From Druceiella hillmani (Eukaryota > Arthropoda > Insecta > Lepidoptera > Hepialidae): a stretch of DNA of 64,000 nt. Both the position numbers and the translations under genes were made by a program. Positions 38,056 to 48,886 of this stretch are shown here, piece after piece. The notes beneath the pieces were generated by a model. That model did not search any database and was not told the origin of the DNA. It was given only the letters and a program-made list of their open reading frames with translations. Location of the stretch: positions 847,001-911,000 of the forward strand of contig JAYKKI010000075.1 of NCBI GenBank assembly GCA_039881145.1. The letters are read 5' to 3'. Numbering within the stretch: the first letter of the stretch is position 1; the number at the start of each line of letters is the position of its first letter.

Positions 38056-39899
38056 GATAGATTTGTAATCCGAAATCAGAACTGACATTGATCAAAAAAA
38101 ATTGGCGCATCCCACTCGTCCGCATAACCAAAAAAAGGAGAAAATGTTTCACCTATCATATCGAGTATCGTCTCGTTCAGTAAGTCTTTTAAAATATAAC
38201 GAAGCATTCTTCAGAACTAAATAATTTTGAAGCTTCTAGCCCGACATCTTTACAGGGTGATTTACCAATTTCAAGGTACATTTTTAAAATACAGAATTAT
38301 GGCTCTTAGTGAGTACTTCTAATAAAAAGTATAACGAATACTGTAGCGTATAGAATTTCATAAAAATTGTAGAAAAAGTTCTTCGTGGAAAGATGAAGTA
38401 TTCGATAAAGTGAAGTAGCTCTTATGATTTGTTACGTGAAGTGGAAATAAAATTTAAGTTTCAATAAATAAATGGATAATTATACAAATAACAACTAATT
38501 TTAATAATTTCGATACGTCAGTATGTGCAAACAAGGAATATTATTATCTTAATCTCTATATAAATATCTAACATACGGTTATAGGTAGATTTCAATGATT
38601 CTAATATTTTTTTTACAGCATGGTTATATAACCCTGTGATAGGCTTGTTTAACAAACCCCTGTTTTGAACAAACCATGATTATTTTTTTAATAATACTGT
38701 AAGTCCCCATAAATTTTCATCGCTTAATAATTTTTTAAATCGTGTAATTTTTGACAATATTACAAGAAATATGCTTATCGAATATAGAAAAATAGCCACG
38801 ATGTATTACAAAAGGTATTATTTTTAATTTATTGATTAGACACATATAGCAAAAATTATCTCTACCACAGGTGTTTCAAATATTTTAAACTTCGAAATAA
38901 ATCTGTACCCCGAATGATGATACTTAAAGGCAGGAAGTGGTGGCTCATCTGAAAGCATCATTTTGGAATTTCACATAGTCCTGGCCCATAAATCAGATAC
39001 ACAATACATATATTGGATAGAATAATATATTTTCTCTTTAAGGGGAAGCCTTAGATTAAACATATTCAGTACCTAGATTCTTTTCCTCGTTACTAGTAAG
39101 CTACAAATTCTAAGGGGTTGAATGGGAGGAGTAAGAAAATCCTACCTTTCCACGAAAGAAGCTCCACCATAGCAGTTCTAGTTGATTTAGTCTGAGTAGG
39201 TTAGACACTACCTTGTTGAGTTTGTAGATTTCTTAAATTTAGACCTTCTCGATTCTATTTATTTTCATCAGTGCTGCAAAAATATATATTAAAGAAAATG
39301 GATATTTTAGTATAATTAAAATCGTTCGACGAAATTATTAATAAGGATTGAGTAAATTATCATGAAACTAAAAATATTGTTGACAGTGTGTTAAAATTTA
39401 ATATTGGAATTAGATTGTACCTGCTTAATTTGTAAACAGTTTTTCACGAAACAATTCTCGTTTACCTCTTCAAGTGGAAGTGGTTTTTAGAAATACCAAA
39501 ATATAATGTTTTATCTTTAATGTTTTATCTATGTCTTAAATACGTGCGATTTAAAAACCCGGCATATCAATGTTTCATATTCGTTCCGATCAAAAAATAG
39601 AATTAAAAAGAGTTCGTTTTTTAATAAATTGTTTAAGCATTCTTTCAAAAAAATTTAAATACTTGTAAATATTATTCGATAGTTTAGATTTTCTCCGCGC
39701 TTTCCCCATAAATTCTCAAAAAAAGTTTGAAAAATATAAAAGGAATTTATCCCTATTTTCATAAGCTATTAGTGATAACGAGCCTAAGAAACCACAGTGC
39801 ATTGGGTTTCCCTGTATTTAATACAGATTTAGTTCATCTCACGTTATTTTCGCATTGCTGTAATATATAGCTTATATTCAATCACAAGGGTGTGTTGAA
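38056..39899. other. AT-rich noncoding stretch
   Basis: Nothing recognised. Confidence 0.45.
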
Positions 39900-40067
39900 T
39901 TGATCACCGTGTTGTGTTGGTTTGATCACAAGGCGTATGGCGTTTGATAGTTCGGCACATCGTGGGGCCCGGGTTAGATTCCCGGCCACTCATCGAGCGG
40001 GACTTGACTGGTGTTCTGATTGGCTGTAAGAGATTGTTTTCGTAGCAAGAAGTCCGCCATATGTAAA
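39900..40067 (+). mobile_element. tRNA-derived SINE, copy 2
   Basis: Plus-strand copy of the family seen at 4020-4186. It has a B-box region, CCCGGGTTAGATTCCCGG, then CACTCATCGAGCGGGACTTG, TGGTGTTCTGATTGGCTGTA, TTTTCGTAG and AAGTCCGCCATATGTAAAC. Each block has a counterpart in copy 1 in the same order and spacing. The 5' end shows a small duplication (TGTGTTG..TTGATCAC twice, about 39890-39932). No poly(A) tail; the 3' end is AT-rich without a clear simple repeat. Confidence 0.8.
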
Positions 40068-40574
40068 CTCGAATTCAGAATTTATCAAAAGACAATTTTT
40101 TTTGCGTAAATTCGTGATTCTAAAATTAATTTTAATTTTCTCCTCATTAAATTAAAATCGTATTCCTAACCGTAGATCATCACCAATGAGCAAAAATACA
40201 AATGTTTCAAAATTTTGCGTCCGAAACACGAATTACTTTCATAAATTGCAATAAAACTTGATTCTATCAACTAGAACTTGATTCTATATAATTTAATGGG
40301 GGAATCAATTAAAGATGAAATTTAAATTTGAGGTTTAGTTAAAAACCACTCACTCTATACCATCAGGTTTTAATTGATTGCATTGAAGTTTAATTGATCC
40401 AGGTAGTTATTGTACGTTAAGCAAATTATTACCGTCAGATAATAGAAGGACATAAAATAAAAAAAAACTAAAGAGAAAAATATTTATTAAACAAAATATT
40501 TATAATTAATTCAACAAGAAGAGAAAAATAGATAAAAGTACTTGACACTCAGTAACATTACGAATTCCGTAATT
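40068..40574. other. AT-rich noncoding stretch
   Basis: No supported feature apart from a short repeated ACTTGATTCTAT word near 40257 and 40275. Confidence 0.45.
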
Positions 40575-40735
40575 ACAAACAGCATCCATGGAAACCAATC
40601 ACGACTTACATCCTCGACGACCTCGTATAAAGATTAGGACAAATAAACGAGACTACAATGGATAATGAGATTACGTCGATCGATTTATTATTACTTGGTT
40701 GTGCTTTTGCGAAGAAATAGAAAAATAGTGTAACG
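40575..40735 (+). repeat. Dispersed repeat family 1, copy 1
   Basis: Shares with 44735-44905 and 56375-56535 an ordered set of words: ATCCATGGAAACCAATC, a CGACGACCTCG block, GATTAGGACAAATAAACGAG, GATCGATTTATT and a TACTTGGTTGTGCTTTTG-type block. The body is less AT-rich than its surroundings. No frame is conserved among the copies and no pol III box is clear. I do not recognise the family. Confidence 0.75.
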
Positions 40736-40881
40736 AAATAGCTTGACTAGTGTTTCATTCTGATGAAATTGAAATATTTTATTGTGTTTTATTCTAGCAG
40801 TAATATTTTCTTGATAATTGTTTTAATATATGTCAATCAAACGTTTTACAGCTGAATAAAATTAATAAAAAAAACATATTT

Positions 40882-40886
<5 letters not shown>

Positions 40887-40937
<51 letters not shown>
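40887..40937. repeat. (TA)n microsatellite
   Basis: About 50 bp of pure TA. Confidence 0.95.
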
Positions 40938-40941
<4 letters not shown>

Positions 40942-41395
40942 GCAGGTTTCAGCGTCTCCTAAGAGTTAGAGTCGTCAATCACTACGATTGTACCCATGGC
41001 GGTATTTTGAACAAGATCAAAGGAGTGACGTGACTAAATTGTAGTATCTATAAGTTTTAACAATTGCTTGTAATTATGTACAGTATGTATGGAATACGTT
41101 TGCCACTATGACTTTGTAATTAAGGGTGCTAGATGATTTTAAATACCGCAGTATATGTCACATTATATTTACTAGTAGTAGTTTATAACACAATAGTACT
41201 AATCTCTTTACAGTGACAATTTGTATATAAGTATGTACATATTTTGTAGTTACCTAAAAATAAAATCAGTAATCATTCATCTATGTTTGCCACGGGTGTG
41301 CACGGATGATAGATCAAATTATGATTGCACTGATTTTTCAATCGGTAGAATTAATGTTATTAAAAATATGTTGTAAAATCACAAGGGAATTAAAA
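40938..41395. other. Flank of a transposase relic
   Basis: No gene. Searched by eye for a terminal inverted repeat matching the far side of the transposase relic; none is convincing. Confidence 0.4.
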
Positions 41396-42512
41396 TTAAA
41401 GAACAAATGAAATAACGCAAGCATTTTTAACATGTCGCCCTCCGTTTTCGACACATTTTTGCACACTTTTTTTTGTTTGTTCGTGGACTGCATTAAATAA
41501 AGAAATGTCTCGGTTTATGGTACTTTTAAGTTTATCAAATGCAGCGATAATTCGCGCACGCATCTCTATTTTACTGTCGCAATCTTTCTCAAACACTAAG
41601 TATTTAATACATTTCCACACGAAGACGTCCAATGGAGTGACGTCTCGTGAACGCGGAGGCAAATGTATAGGTCTAAATCGACCTATCCGTTGGATATCAA
41701 ACATTTCGTTTAGCCTGTCGCGAACTTCGACAACGGAGTCCGGCAATGCTCCGTCATGTTGAAACCATACGGAATTCAACTGCTGCATAGGAATATTATA
41801 AAAAAGTCGGAAATTTTATTATTTTTAAGACATAAATATTTAGCGTACCATCGACGAAAAACAGTGCAACTACTTTTTTGCTAAGAATTTCTGCCCATAC
41901 ATCGACCATCGGTATTGATGTCCACGTTCAAGTATAGTATTTCGATTCGAGCATTCCCAAACCTGATAATTTTTTCGGTTCCACATTTCATTTCTTTGGA
42001 ATATATCCCACCATAAAATTAAAATATAATCCCACCATAAAATTTTACCAATAAATTGATTGTCACGACCGCACTGTTCTGGTATCCACTGTATAACTTA
42101 ATCTAACATCGTAATCGCGAGGTAATTATAAATGAATTTTCTCTATTTATACGAAAGCTGGCGATCTTTAATTAAAACTTTATATACACTATTGAAGCTA
42201 ATGCGAAAGTGTCTTCCTGTTTTCCGTGTGGTTGTCATCATCGGATCACGCCTGAAATATTCCAAGACTTTTTTTTTTTCAATACATGATGAAACTTGAC
42301 GTGCTTGTACACTTTCAGCATCCCGTTCGTTCAACAGATAGTCATCTTGTTTGCGCTGGACTGCGCAAACTATAGTCCTGGCATTACGCGGGGACCGCTC
42401 TTCCCTATATTGCCTACGATAGGCAGCTAATGCTCTTGACGCACATCTACCATGTTCACTATATAGTAACACCATTTGCGTATACTCTTGAGCAGTAAGC
42501 AGTTGCCGCGCG
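41396..42512 (-). pseudogene. DUF4817-type Tc1/mariner-superfamily transposase relic
   Basis: On the minus strand the N-terminal part (about 42512-42143) reads LTAQEYTQMVLLYSEHGR and continues as the helix-turn-helix (DUF4817) typical of insect Tc1/mariner-related transposases. The middle (42142-41790) is broken by stops and frameshifts, with a WNRKNYQVWEC segment and a GQKFLAKKVVALFFVDGTLN segment. The C-terminal 130-codon frame (41788-41396) carries WFQHDGALPDS (catalytic Asp at residue 12) and PPRSRDVTPLDVFVW (Asp at residue 49), then a normal-looking tail with KCVENGGRHVKN. The first catalytic Asp region (ILFTDE in relatives) appears as ILWWDY in a duplicated patch. Dead, but with a well-preserved C-terminus. 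Confidence 0.85.
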
Positions 42513-42932
42513 TGGCATGTTTACCCTCCAAAATCATAACCCAATATATTAAAAGCTTATCTATACAACATGGATGAACACAAGGATATTAAGCCATCGA
42601 CTAAATTTAAATTAACAACTAACCTCAACCATGAATGCCCTCTCGTGTACGAGAAGAGAGTAGCAACATATCTCTCTCACTTGTCAAACAACCCATTTTC
42701 ACATTAATATAATTTATTTGCCACGTTCAAGCGTCTGGACTGTACCTGACCGTAAGCTATAAGTAACGAAATATGTAAGGATTCGTGCAGACAGTTTTTT
42801 TTTAATTTTTATCGTGCTATAATTTGTAAACCCTTAAGATTTCCTGAAGCCAGTTCTAGTTTTCACCAATGATCTACATACAACCAGGAGATTCATTGGT
42901 ATTCGTTTTCATACAGGGGTTGCTTACACGGT
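42513..42932. other. Flank of the transposase relic
   Basis: No gene. Near 42639 a CTCTCGTGTACGAGAAGAGAG stretch has partial dyad symmetry and recalls the GC-rich repeat at 48.1-48.3 kb. Confidence 0.35.
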
Positions 42933-43070
42933 GTATATATAAATATGTGTCCGCGAGCGTACGTGCGCTAGTGTGTTCGTATGTTTGTGCGCATGTGCGC
43001 GTGTGTGCGTGTGTGTGCGTGTGAGCGCGCACGTGTGTTTGTGTACATATACACACAATATATAATAGAT
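42933..43070. repeat. Impure (GT)n/(GC)n tract
   Basis: Alternating purine-pyrimidine tract of TGTG and TGCG steps, ending in ACACAC. Long frames through it (His/Thr-rich on the minus strand) are artefacts. Confidence 0.9.
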
Positions 43071-44170
43071 AATTTTGCAGTCACACGACGGAGAATTTCC
43101 CACAATTCTTATTCCCAACATAACGTCACAGCGCACAACTTTGAACAATAAGCATAATGTGTGAGTGATATGTGATCTGCAGCTAGAAACTTATTCTAAA
43201 ACTAAATATAAAAGTTATTCTGACATACATCAATAACTTCGAGTTTTATTTTTTTTGTGAAGATCTCCAATTTATCTAAATATTTAAACACAAAATAAGG
43301 TGGCCCACTACCCTCTTATTCAGTCAGTGTTAATAATCGTTATAGAATTAGATAGATGTAAATGAAAAATCCGAAAATTCATGTTGGTAAAATATGTAAT
43401 AAAAATAAATTAAAAACATTTTTATGATTTTTTTATGAATTTTTATCTTCTCAATAACCTATTTGCGTTCTCAAAATGTTTGTGCTTTGTATATAAGAGT
43501 TGCAAATATAAATGATTATATTTTTTTGTTTATTCATTTAATTTTATAAACCTTACGTTTTGCAGTCACCTGTTTTTTTATCTGTATGTCCATATATTAC
43601 AGCCATCTTACTTACAGAGCACTTATTATTGTAAACTTAAAATTTAAAATTATTTTAACTATTCATAAAGTTCACAAAAGTTATAAAAAAAATTCTACCT
43701 TTGTTCCTTGGGGAGTTCAACTAATGTTTTCCTCGTAACTCACTGCGTGTTTTTGCGTTTAAATAAATTGTAATTTGCACTATTATTTAATGAAGTAGGG
43801 CAGGAATTTATCCATATTTTGTTTTGTTAGTTTAATTGTCAGTGTTTATTTTATCTAATTAGAGATACGTTAAATATTAAATATTTATTCTAGAAATAAA
43901 TTTTTAAAAAATACGATTTTAATTATGTGTATATGAAACAATAAATTAAAAAAGATGGTATTTGGGTGGTTCATAGATTGTAGTTAAAGGATAAACATTA
44001 AAATGAATTAAATTCTTTTTAAGTTATGATTATTGCTAAGAGGTTCAGGAGATTTTGGAGATTTGAAAATATTTCCTGAATTATTGTGTTGTCTTTAAAT
44101 TAAAACTTGTGAACCCACTTTAATAAGATTTTTAGCAATCTACAAATAAAAGTTTTTTTAAAAAATAAAT
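43071..44170. other. AT-rich noncoding stretch
   Basis: Only the 45-bp word shared with 23735-23780 (at 43381-43425) stands out. Confidence 0.45.
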
Positions 44171-44203
44171 TGTACAACGAGTGCAGATAGCACTCGTTGT
44201 ACA
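44171..44203. repeat. Perfect 14-bp inverted repeat
   Basis: Arms TGTACAACGAGTGC (44171-44184) and its exact complement (44190-44203) with a 5-bp AGATA loop. GC-richer than its surroundings. Confidence 0.95.
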
Positions 44204-44734
44204 TTAAGAGCTCGATTTTTGGTGATTGGAAACGTATAAAATATTGTCAGACATATTTTTAAAGTTTAAATATTGTGAGACATATTTTCATTATCATGAG
44301 AAAGTTATTGTTTGCACACAACTCATTGTTTAGTTTTTAATATTTTATATTTGAAGGAATATTTACCTAAAAAAAATTTTTATTTATTTATAACGACCAA
44401 CAAGTCACAAAATTACAATTATGATATCTACAAACTCCAAACCTGCAAGTGTCCCTTAATAGTATAACTTACAGCAGTAATTGTCCTGAATATGTACTAT
44501 CGTTATAATGATACCTCCTTCATAGTAGTATAATTACAAAGTATTATTACTAATGTTACAGACTTTATGGTCAAAATAAAAATTTATAAGTACATTTATT
44601 CCGATATAATTTGAACTATGTAAACATTTCAATATAAAATGACACACCCCTTTATCCGTCCGAAATAAAAATATTCACATCAAAGCAGGAAGAAGAAAAA
44701 AGAAAAGCTCATCAAAGCTCTGTCGCGACACGCG
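44204..44734. other. AT-rich noncoding stretch
   Basis: No supported feature. Confidence 0.45.
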
Positions 44735-44905
44735 CCCAACAGTTCCAAACGGTATCCGTAGAAACCAATCCCATTTATATCCTTTGCGATAGCCTCGAGC
44801 ATGGATTGGGACAAATAAACACGGCTACGAAGGACAAAGCCAAGGGCTACGCTGGTCGATTTAATTACATCTTACTATGTTTTGGAAATGAAAATACGAG
44901 ATATG
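44735..44905 (+). repeat. Dispersed repeat family 1, copy 2
   Basis: The GC-richest copy: GTATCCGTAGAAACCAATCC, AGCCTCGAGCATGGATTGGG, ACAAATAAACACGGCTACGA, GGTCGATTTAATTACATCTT and TTTTGGAAATGAAAATACGA, in the same order as copies 1 and 3. About 30 bp of CpG-containing DNA (CTGTCGCGACACGCGCCC) lies immediately upstream and may belong to the element. Confidence 0.75.
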
Positions 44906-45419
44906 TTGATGCTCCAGTAACATGATATAAAATAATGTGATGGCATATTTTATAAAAATAAGTTAAATAATTTTATTTCAGTTAGAATAAGAGTATAGTC
45001 AATACATTTTGGTTATCGGTTCTTTGTTCACCCAAATTATTTTTGTATTGGTAGAAGTGATAATGAAGGCAGAAATTATTTTTATTGTTCGGTAAATTCC
45101 AATTATTTCGAAATTAATAGTTAATTTTTCATTTATATTTTAATCTTACGAAGGTAAGTGAAATAAATACTTTATTCTTTATTAATATTATTCAGTTATA
45201 AAACTTTTAATTGATTTATTTAAAACAAAATTATTAAGAAACAATTTACTCCTAGAACAGAACACAAATTGAAAAACAGATCAATGTTAGTTTTAAAAAG
45301 TTGCATGAAAAACTTAAATCATGAAAAACAATGACTTAAATACACCCTAGACACTGTACTTGAAGCCGTAAGACAAAAATGCGACGAATATGTAAAATTA
45401 TTAAAATGGAAATGAATTT
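44906..45419. other. AT-rich noncoding stretch
   Basis: Nothing recognised. Confidence 0.45.
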
Positions 45420-45590
45420 CTATAAAAATAAATTATTAAATTTGCTTAAACTGAAATTGAGCAGATATTAAATTCAATTTACTGAAATGGACAATCGCAT
45501 AAATAGTAATTATTTTTCAAAGAGGTGACTCAGTGGGTAACAATTTGAATATTTTCTCGTGCTACCAAAACAAATCAATATGAAATTTTA
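45420..45590 (+). repeat. Dispersed repeat family 2, copy 2
   Basis: Matches 25860-26030: AGATATTAAATTC, TTTACTGAAATGG, CAAAGAGGTGACTCAGTGGG, AATTTGAATATTTTCTCGTG. Its TGACTCAGTGGG is closer to the A-box consensus than copy 1. Confidence 0.65.
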
Positions 45591-45995
45591 AAATAACAGG
45601 GTCCAAATAATTAAAAGACTTTTGTGATATATCGATTGCAATCATTTTATTATCTACTGAGGAAACCATATAAGCCGATTTGCTTTACTAATTTAGAAGC
45701 ACCGCATATTCAACATAGTAATTTAAAAAAAAATTAAATTGGAACAGACCAAAGTGATCTTCAAAAGTAATGATTAACGTAAATTATCTCAAACACATTT
45801 ATTCAAATCAATGGTATGACTGCTTCAAATGAAGGAATTCACTAAACAAAATCGAGTGTCTGAAAATATTGTACAGTTTATTAACATAGAGCAAATAGCA
45901 TAAGATTCATGCACAGTATAAATAGCTTGAGTTACCTCAAAATTGCTCGAAGGCGATTTTAATTGATATTCGACTTGTAACACGCTTGTAATACA

Positions 45996-46030
45996 AATTT
46001 GTCAACGCGTATTTTCCGTGTTGACAAATT
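45996..46030. repeat. 11-bp inverted repeat
   Basis: AATTTGTCAAC (45996-46006) and its complement (46020-46030) around a 13-bp loop. Confidence 0.85.
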
Positions 46031-46257
46031 GTTATTTAAGTTTTTCTCGTAGCGATTTACGGAGAATTAAGCTTATTACCGTTAATTTATTTCCTAGTAA
46101 GATGATTTAGATGTAAGATAGCGAAGAACAGTGACTAGAAAAATCATGGAAATACGTACGTCAGTCCATTGTTTTGAACAATGAGAAGAAAGATTCGATA
46201 TTTATAACTTTTTTAACAAAATATCTTTTTTCATGTTTTAGAAACAATTTTAGTAGG

Positions 46258-46395
<138 letters not shown>

Positions 46396-46846
46396 TTTAC
46401 GTAAATACAAAACGGGCATAGGTACAATACACGTACACAAGAACTCACGGCTGCAACCACAAATTTCCTACATGTAAAATTAACCGAAAGAGATAAAGTG
46501 ATGCAATGTGTTTGCAGTACGAATGAATCAAGGTATTACAACAAATTGACAATTGGTACCGAAAGCACTACTAGTACTACAGCTTTTCAGGGTGCAACAA
46601 AAGAAAATATTTTCTTGAAAACTTATAACATTTTTACGTAATCACGCGTGAAAAGTAATTCCACGTGTCCTGCTTTTGTTTTATGAATGGTTAATTCATG
46701 TGAAAAGATACTAAAAAGTATTTTTTGATCGATGTGACTAAAAATATTAGCAATTTTAATTTCAAGAACCCCGCGTCTTTGCGAACCGCCGATCTATGTA
46801 CAACTGAATTGAACAAATTAAAAACAGGTCCAGTCACAGACTTATA

Positions 46847-46966
46847 TTACTTCGTAAAGACAGGTCCATAGCAACCGTTAAATGTTCCACTAGGTACAGT
46901 GCTAAATGGGGAAATTAGCAGCGTTTCGTCTAAGTTGATATTTCGATTCTCGTGAGTATGTTCGCC
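46847..46966 (-). CDS. Candidate terminal exon of an unrecognised minus-strand gene
   Basis: On the minus strand a good acceptor (TTCTTGACTGTTTTCAG) precedes a frame of 39 codons ending in TAA. It starts GEHTHENRNINLDETLLISP and ends TFNGCYGPVFTK. The two other frames stop within about 20 codons. Composition is protein-like and G+C is higher than in the flanks. The phase-0 start matches the candidate exon at 48886-48848. No domain is recognised, and no clear polyadenylation site was identified just downstream. A chance frame of this length is easy to find, so only the acceptor and composition argue for it. Confidence 0.25.
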   Translation of the reverse strand, partial: GEHTHENRNINLDETLLISPFSTVPSGTFNGCYGPVFTK

Positions 46967-47550
46967 CTGAAAACAGTCAAGAAATGGCGGATCGTGGAGT
47001 AAATATATGTTAAAATTACAGAAAATTTTAAAAAAGGTTGACCTATATTACCCTCGGTTAATAATCGTTTCTCATATATAATTTTTATTATTTATTGAAA
47101 AAATAATTGTATATTCAGTAAATATATGAATTCCAATAATGTGACCTTATAAGGACGTATTTTCACATATAATTTTTTTTAAACATTCATTTTTCTTTAT
47201 TTTGATTTTTGAAAATCTATTGGTGAGTACGATACTGGAAAACAGGTAATTTTATAAGCAAAACGAATTGGTATTTGTCCACCTACCTTACTTCAATAAC
47301 TCAAACACTTCTAAACCAATAAACTTAAAACTGGAAAGTATAAAATGTTCATAGATTTAATTAATGTTATTAAATATAGATATTATATATAGCAATGTCT
47401 ACTATATAAGTGATTATATATAGTAATGTCTACTATGTAAGTGATTAAAATAATTTTCCAGTTTGTTAAGTATAAGTAGTGCAAAAAGGATTTCACATAC
47501 TAAAGAAAACAGCAGTATCTTGTCATTTGTAAATATTAAGCATGCTACTG
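46967..47550. other. AT-rich stretch with a 31-bp tandem duplication
   Basis: At 47383-47413 and 47414-47444 a 31-bp unit starting TTATATATAG-AATGTCTAC is duplicated with two mismatches. The patch at 47270-47370 resembles retroposon 3' untranslated sequence. Exon-like motifs there are discounted for that reason. Confidence 0.5.
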
Positions 47551-47702
47551 TATGTTTGTATGTGTGTGTGTGTGTGTATGTGTGTGTGTGTATACCTGTG
47601 TGAGTGTATGTGTGTGTGTGTGCATATATGTGTGTGTGTGTGCGCGCGCATATCCGCGTGTGTGTGTGTGTGTGTGTGTGTTTGTGGGTATGTTTGTGTG
47701 GG
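47551..47702. repeat. (GT)n-rich microsatellite
   Basis: About 150 bp of TG repeats with GCGCGC interruptions near 47641, again an alternating purine-pyrimidine tract. Cys/Val-rich frames through it are artefacts. Confidence 0.95.
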
Positions 47703-48007
47703 TACGCATGCGCCCGAAGAGCGTTAATATAACTAATTTGGTAAACGACTTCTTTTTGTTAGAAAACAGAATCGACAAATCTTCTGAATAGTTAATCTTT
47801 CAAATAATAATTAGCATTTATTGCAGGTTGGCAGAAATACTAATCTTTCGTCTGATTCTAGCAATTGAAAAGATAATTTTATTATTAATGTGACAAATAT
47901 CCACAATATATATTAAAATAATAAATAAAAAAAACGAGGGTGCTTTAGACCACCGACTGAAGTCAACCTTTAAATTCACAAAATATGAACTTTAAAATGA
48001 ATTAACA

Positions 48008-48027
48008 ATATATATATATATGTATAC

Positions 48028-48095
<68 letters not shown>
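48008..48095. repeat. (TA)n microsatellite
   Basis: About 85 bp of TA with CA steps at the left end, abutting the GC-rich repeat to its right. Confidence 0.95.
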
Positions 48096-48100
<5 letters not shown>

Positions 48101-48330
48101 GAAGAGAGAAAGAAAGTGTGCGCGCGCACTGCTCTCTCTTGCTCGTACAGTGTGATACAGACAATAGGCTTGCACCGTATCTTAGATATACGAAACATAA
48201 CTGGCTATGAGAGAAAGAGAGAAAGAAAATGTGTGCTCGCACCTCTCTCTCTTGTCCCTACAGTAATGTGTGCTAGTAGTAATGGGTGCTCGCACCTTTC
48301 TCTCTTGTCCTTCACTAATTTTTATCTCCC
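48096..48330 (+). repeat. GC-rich short repeat, two full copies and one partial
   Basis: A unit of about 48 bp has the structure GAGAGAAAGAAA, then GTG-GC-rich-CAC dyad, then CTCTCTCTTG, then TACAGT. It occurs at about 48103-48151 and 48217-48264; a partial copy (GGGTGCTCGCACCTTTCTCT) is at 48285-48314. Each unit can fold: purine tract against pyrimidine tract, and GTGCGCGCGCAC is self-complementary. Frames of 60-109 codons here are repeat translations. Confidence 0.85.
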
Positions 48331-48847
48331 TCTCAACTTCCGTTCGCCTCGCCCGATCACACTTAATGTTCTCGGCACGCATTCGCCAGCTTACTCCCCA
48401 AGTCAAGCGTGCGTAAAGAAGTTTTACTTCAAAAATAATAACTAGGGAGAATTTTCAAGATAAATTTTAACATATCTCAATTCATACTAACGAGAATTTT
48501 TGCTTTTAATCTTTAGTCGTTATTAATTAACAATAAATAATTATTACTGACATAACTATTTTGATAGTACTTCATTTCATAATGTCGATTAAATTTGTAT
48601 ATCGAATATCATTATTAAATCTGAGAAATGTCAATGTTTCATAAAAAATACGATGTTTTTTAGTCAAAAATGGAAACTAAATGTAATATCGATTGACGTT
48701 AACTCTAAATCAAACCATAAACTCCACCATAGCAAACAATTTGAAACATTAGGCTTAAACTACATATATATGTAGAAATATTAGCAGCAAAGTGTTTTTG
48801 ATACTCCCGTAAAAGCGGGGTCATCGTACTTACCTAATAATACTTAC

Positions 48848-48886
48848 CGCAATCCATAAAGCGCTACCATCACTAAATACCTTAGT
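48848..48886 (-). CDS. Candidate small exon on the minus strand
   Basis: On the minus strand, AAAATTAAGTTCTAG is followed by 13 codons, TKVFSDGSALWIA, and a donor GCG/GTAAGT. A second donor 14 nt on (TTAG/GTAAGT, ending the exon at 48834) is even closer to consensus and would extend the frame by VSII. The first donor leaves phase 0 and would join in frame to 46966-46847. Two strong, adjacent donors are unusual, but the exon is very short and the upstream exon is unknown. Confidence 0.2.

Noticed and set aside
48820..48860. U1 snRNA-like ATACTTACC word
   Set aside because: Only the 9-base word matches; the rest of U1 and the Sm site are absent. The word is explained as the complement of splice-donor-like sequence.
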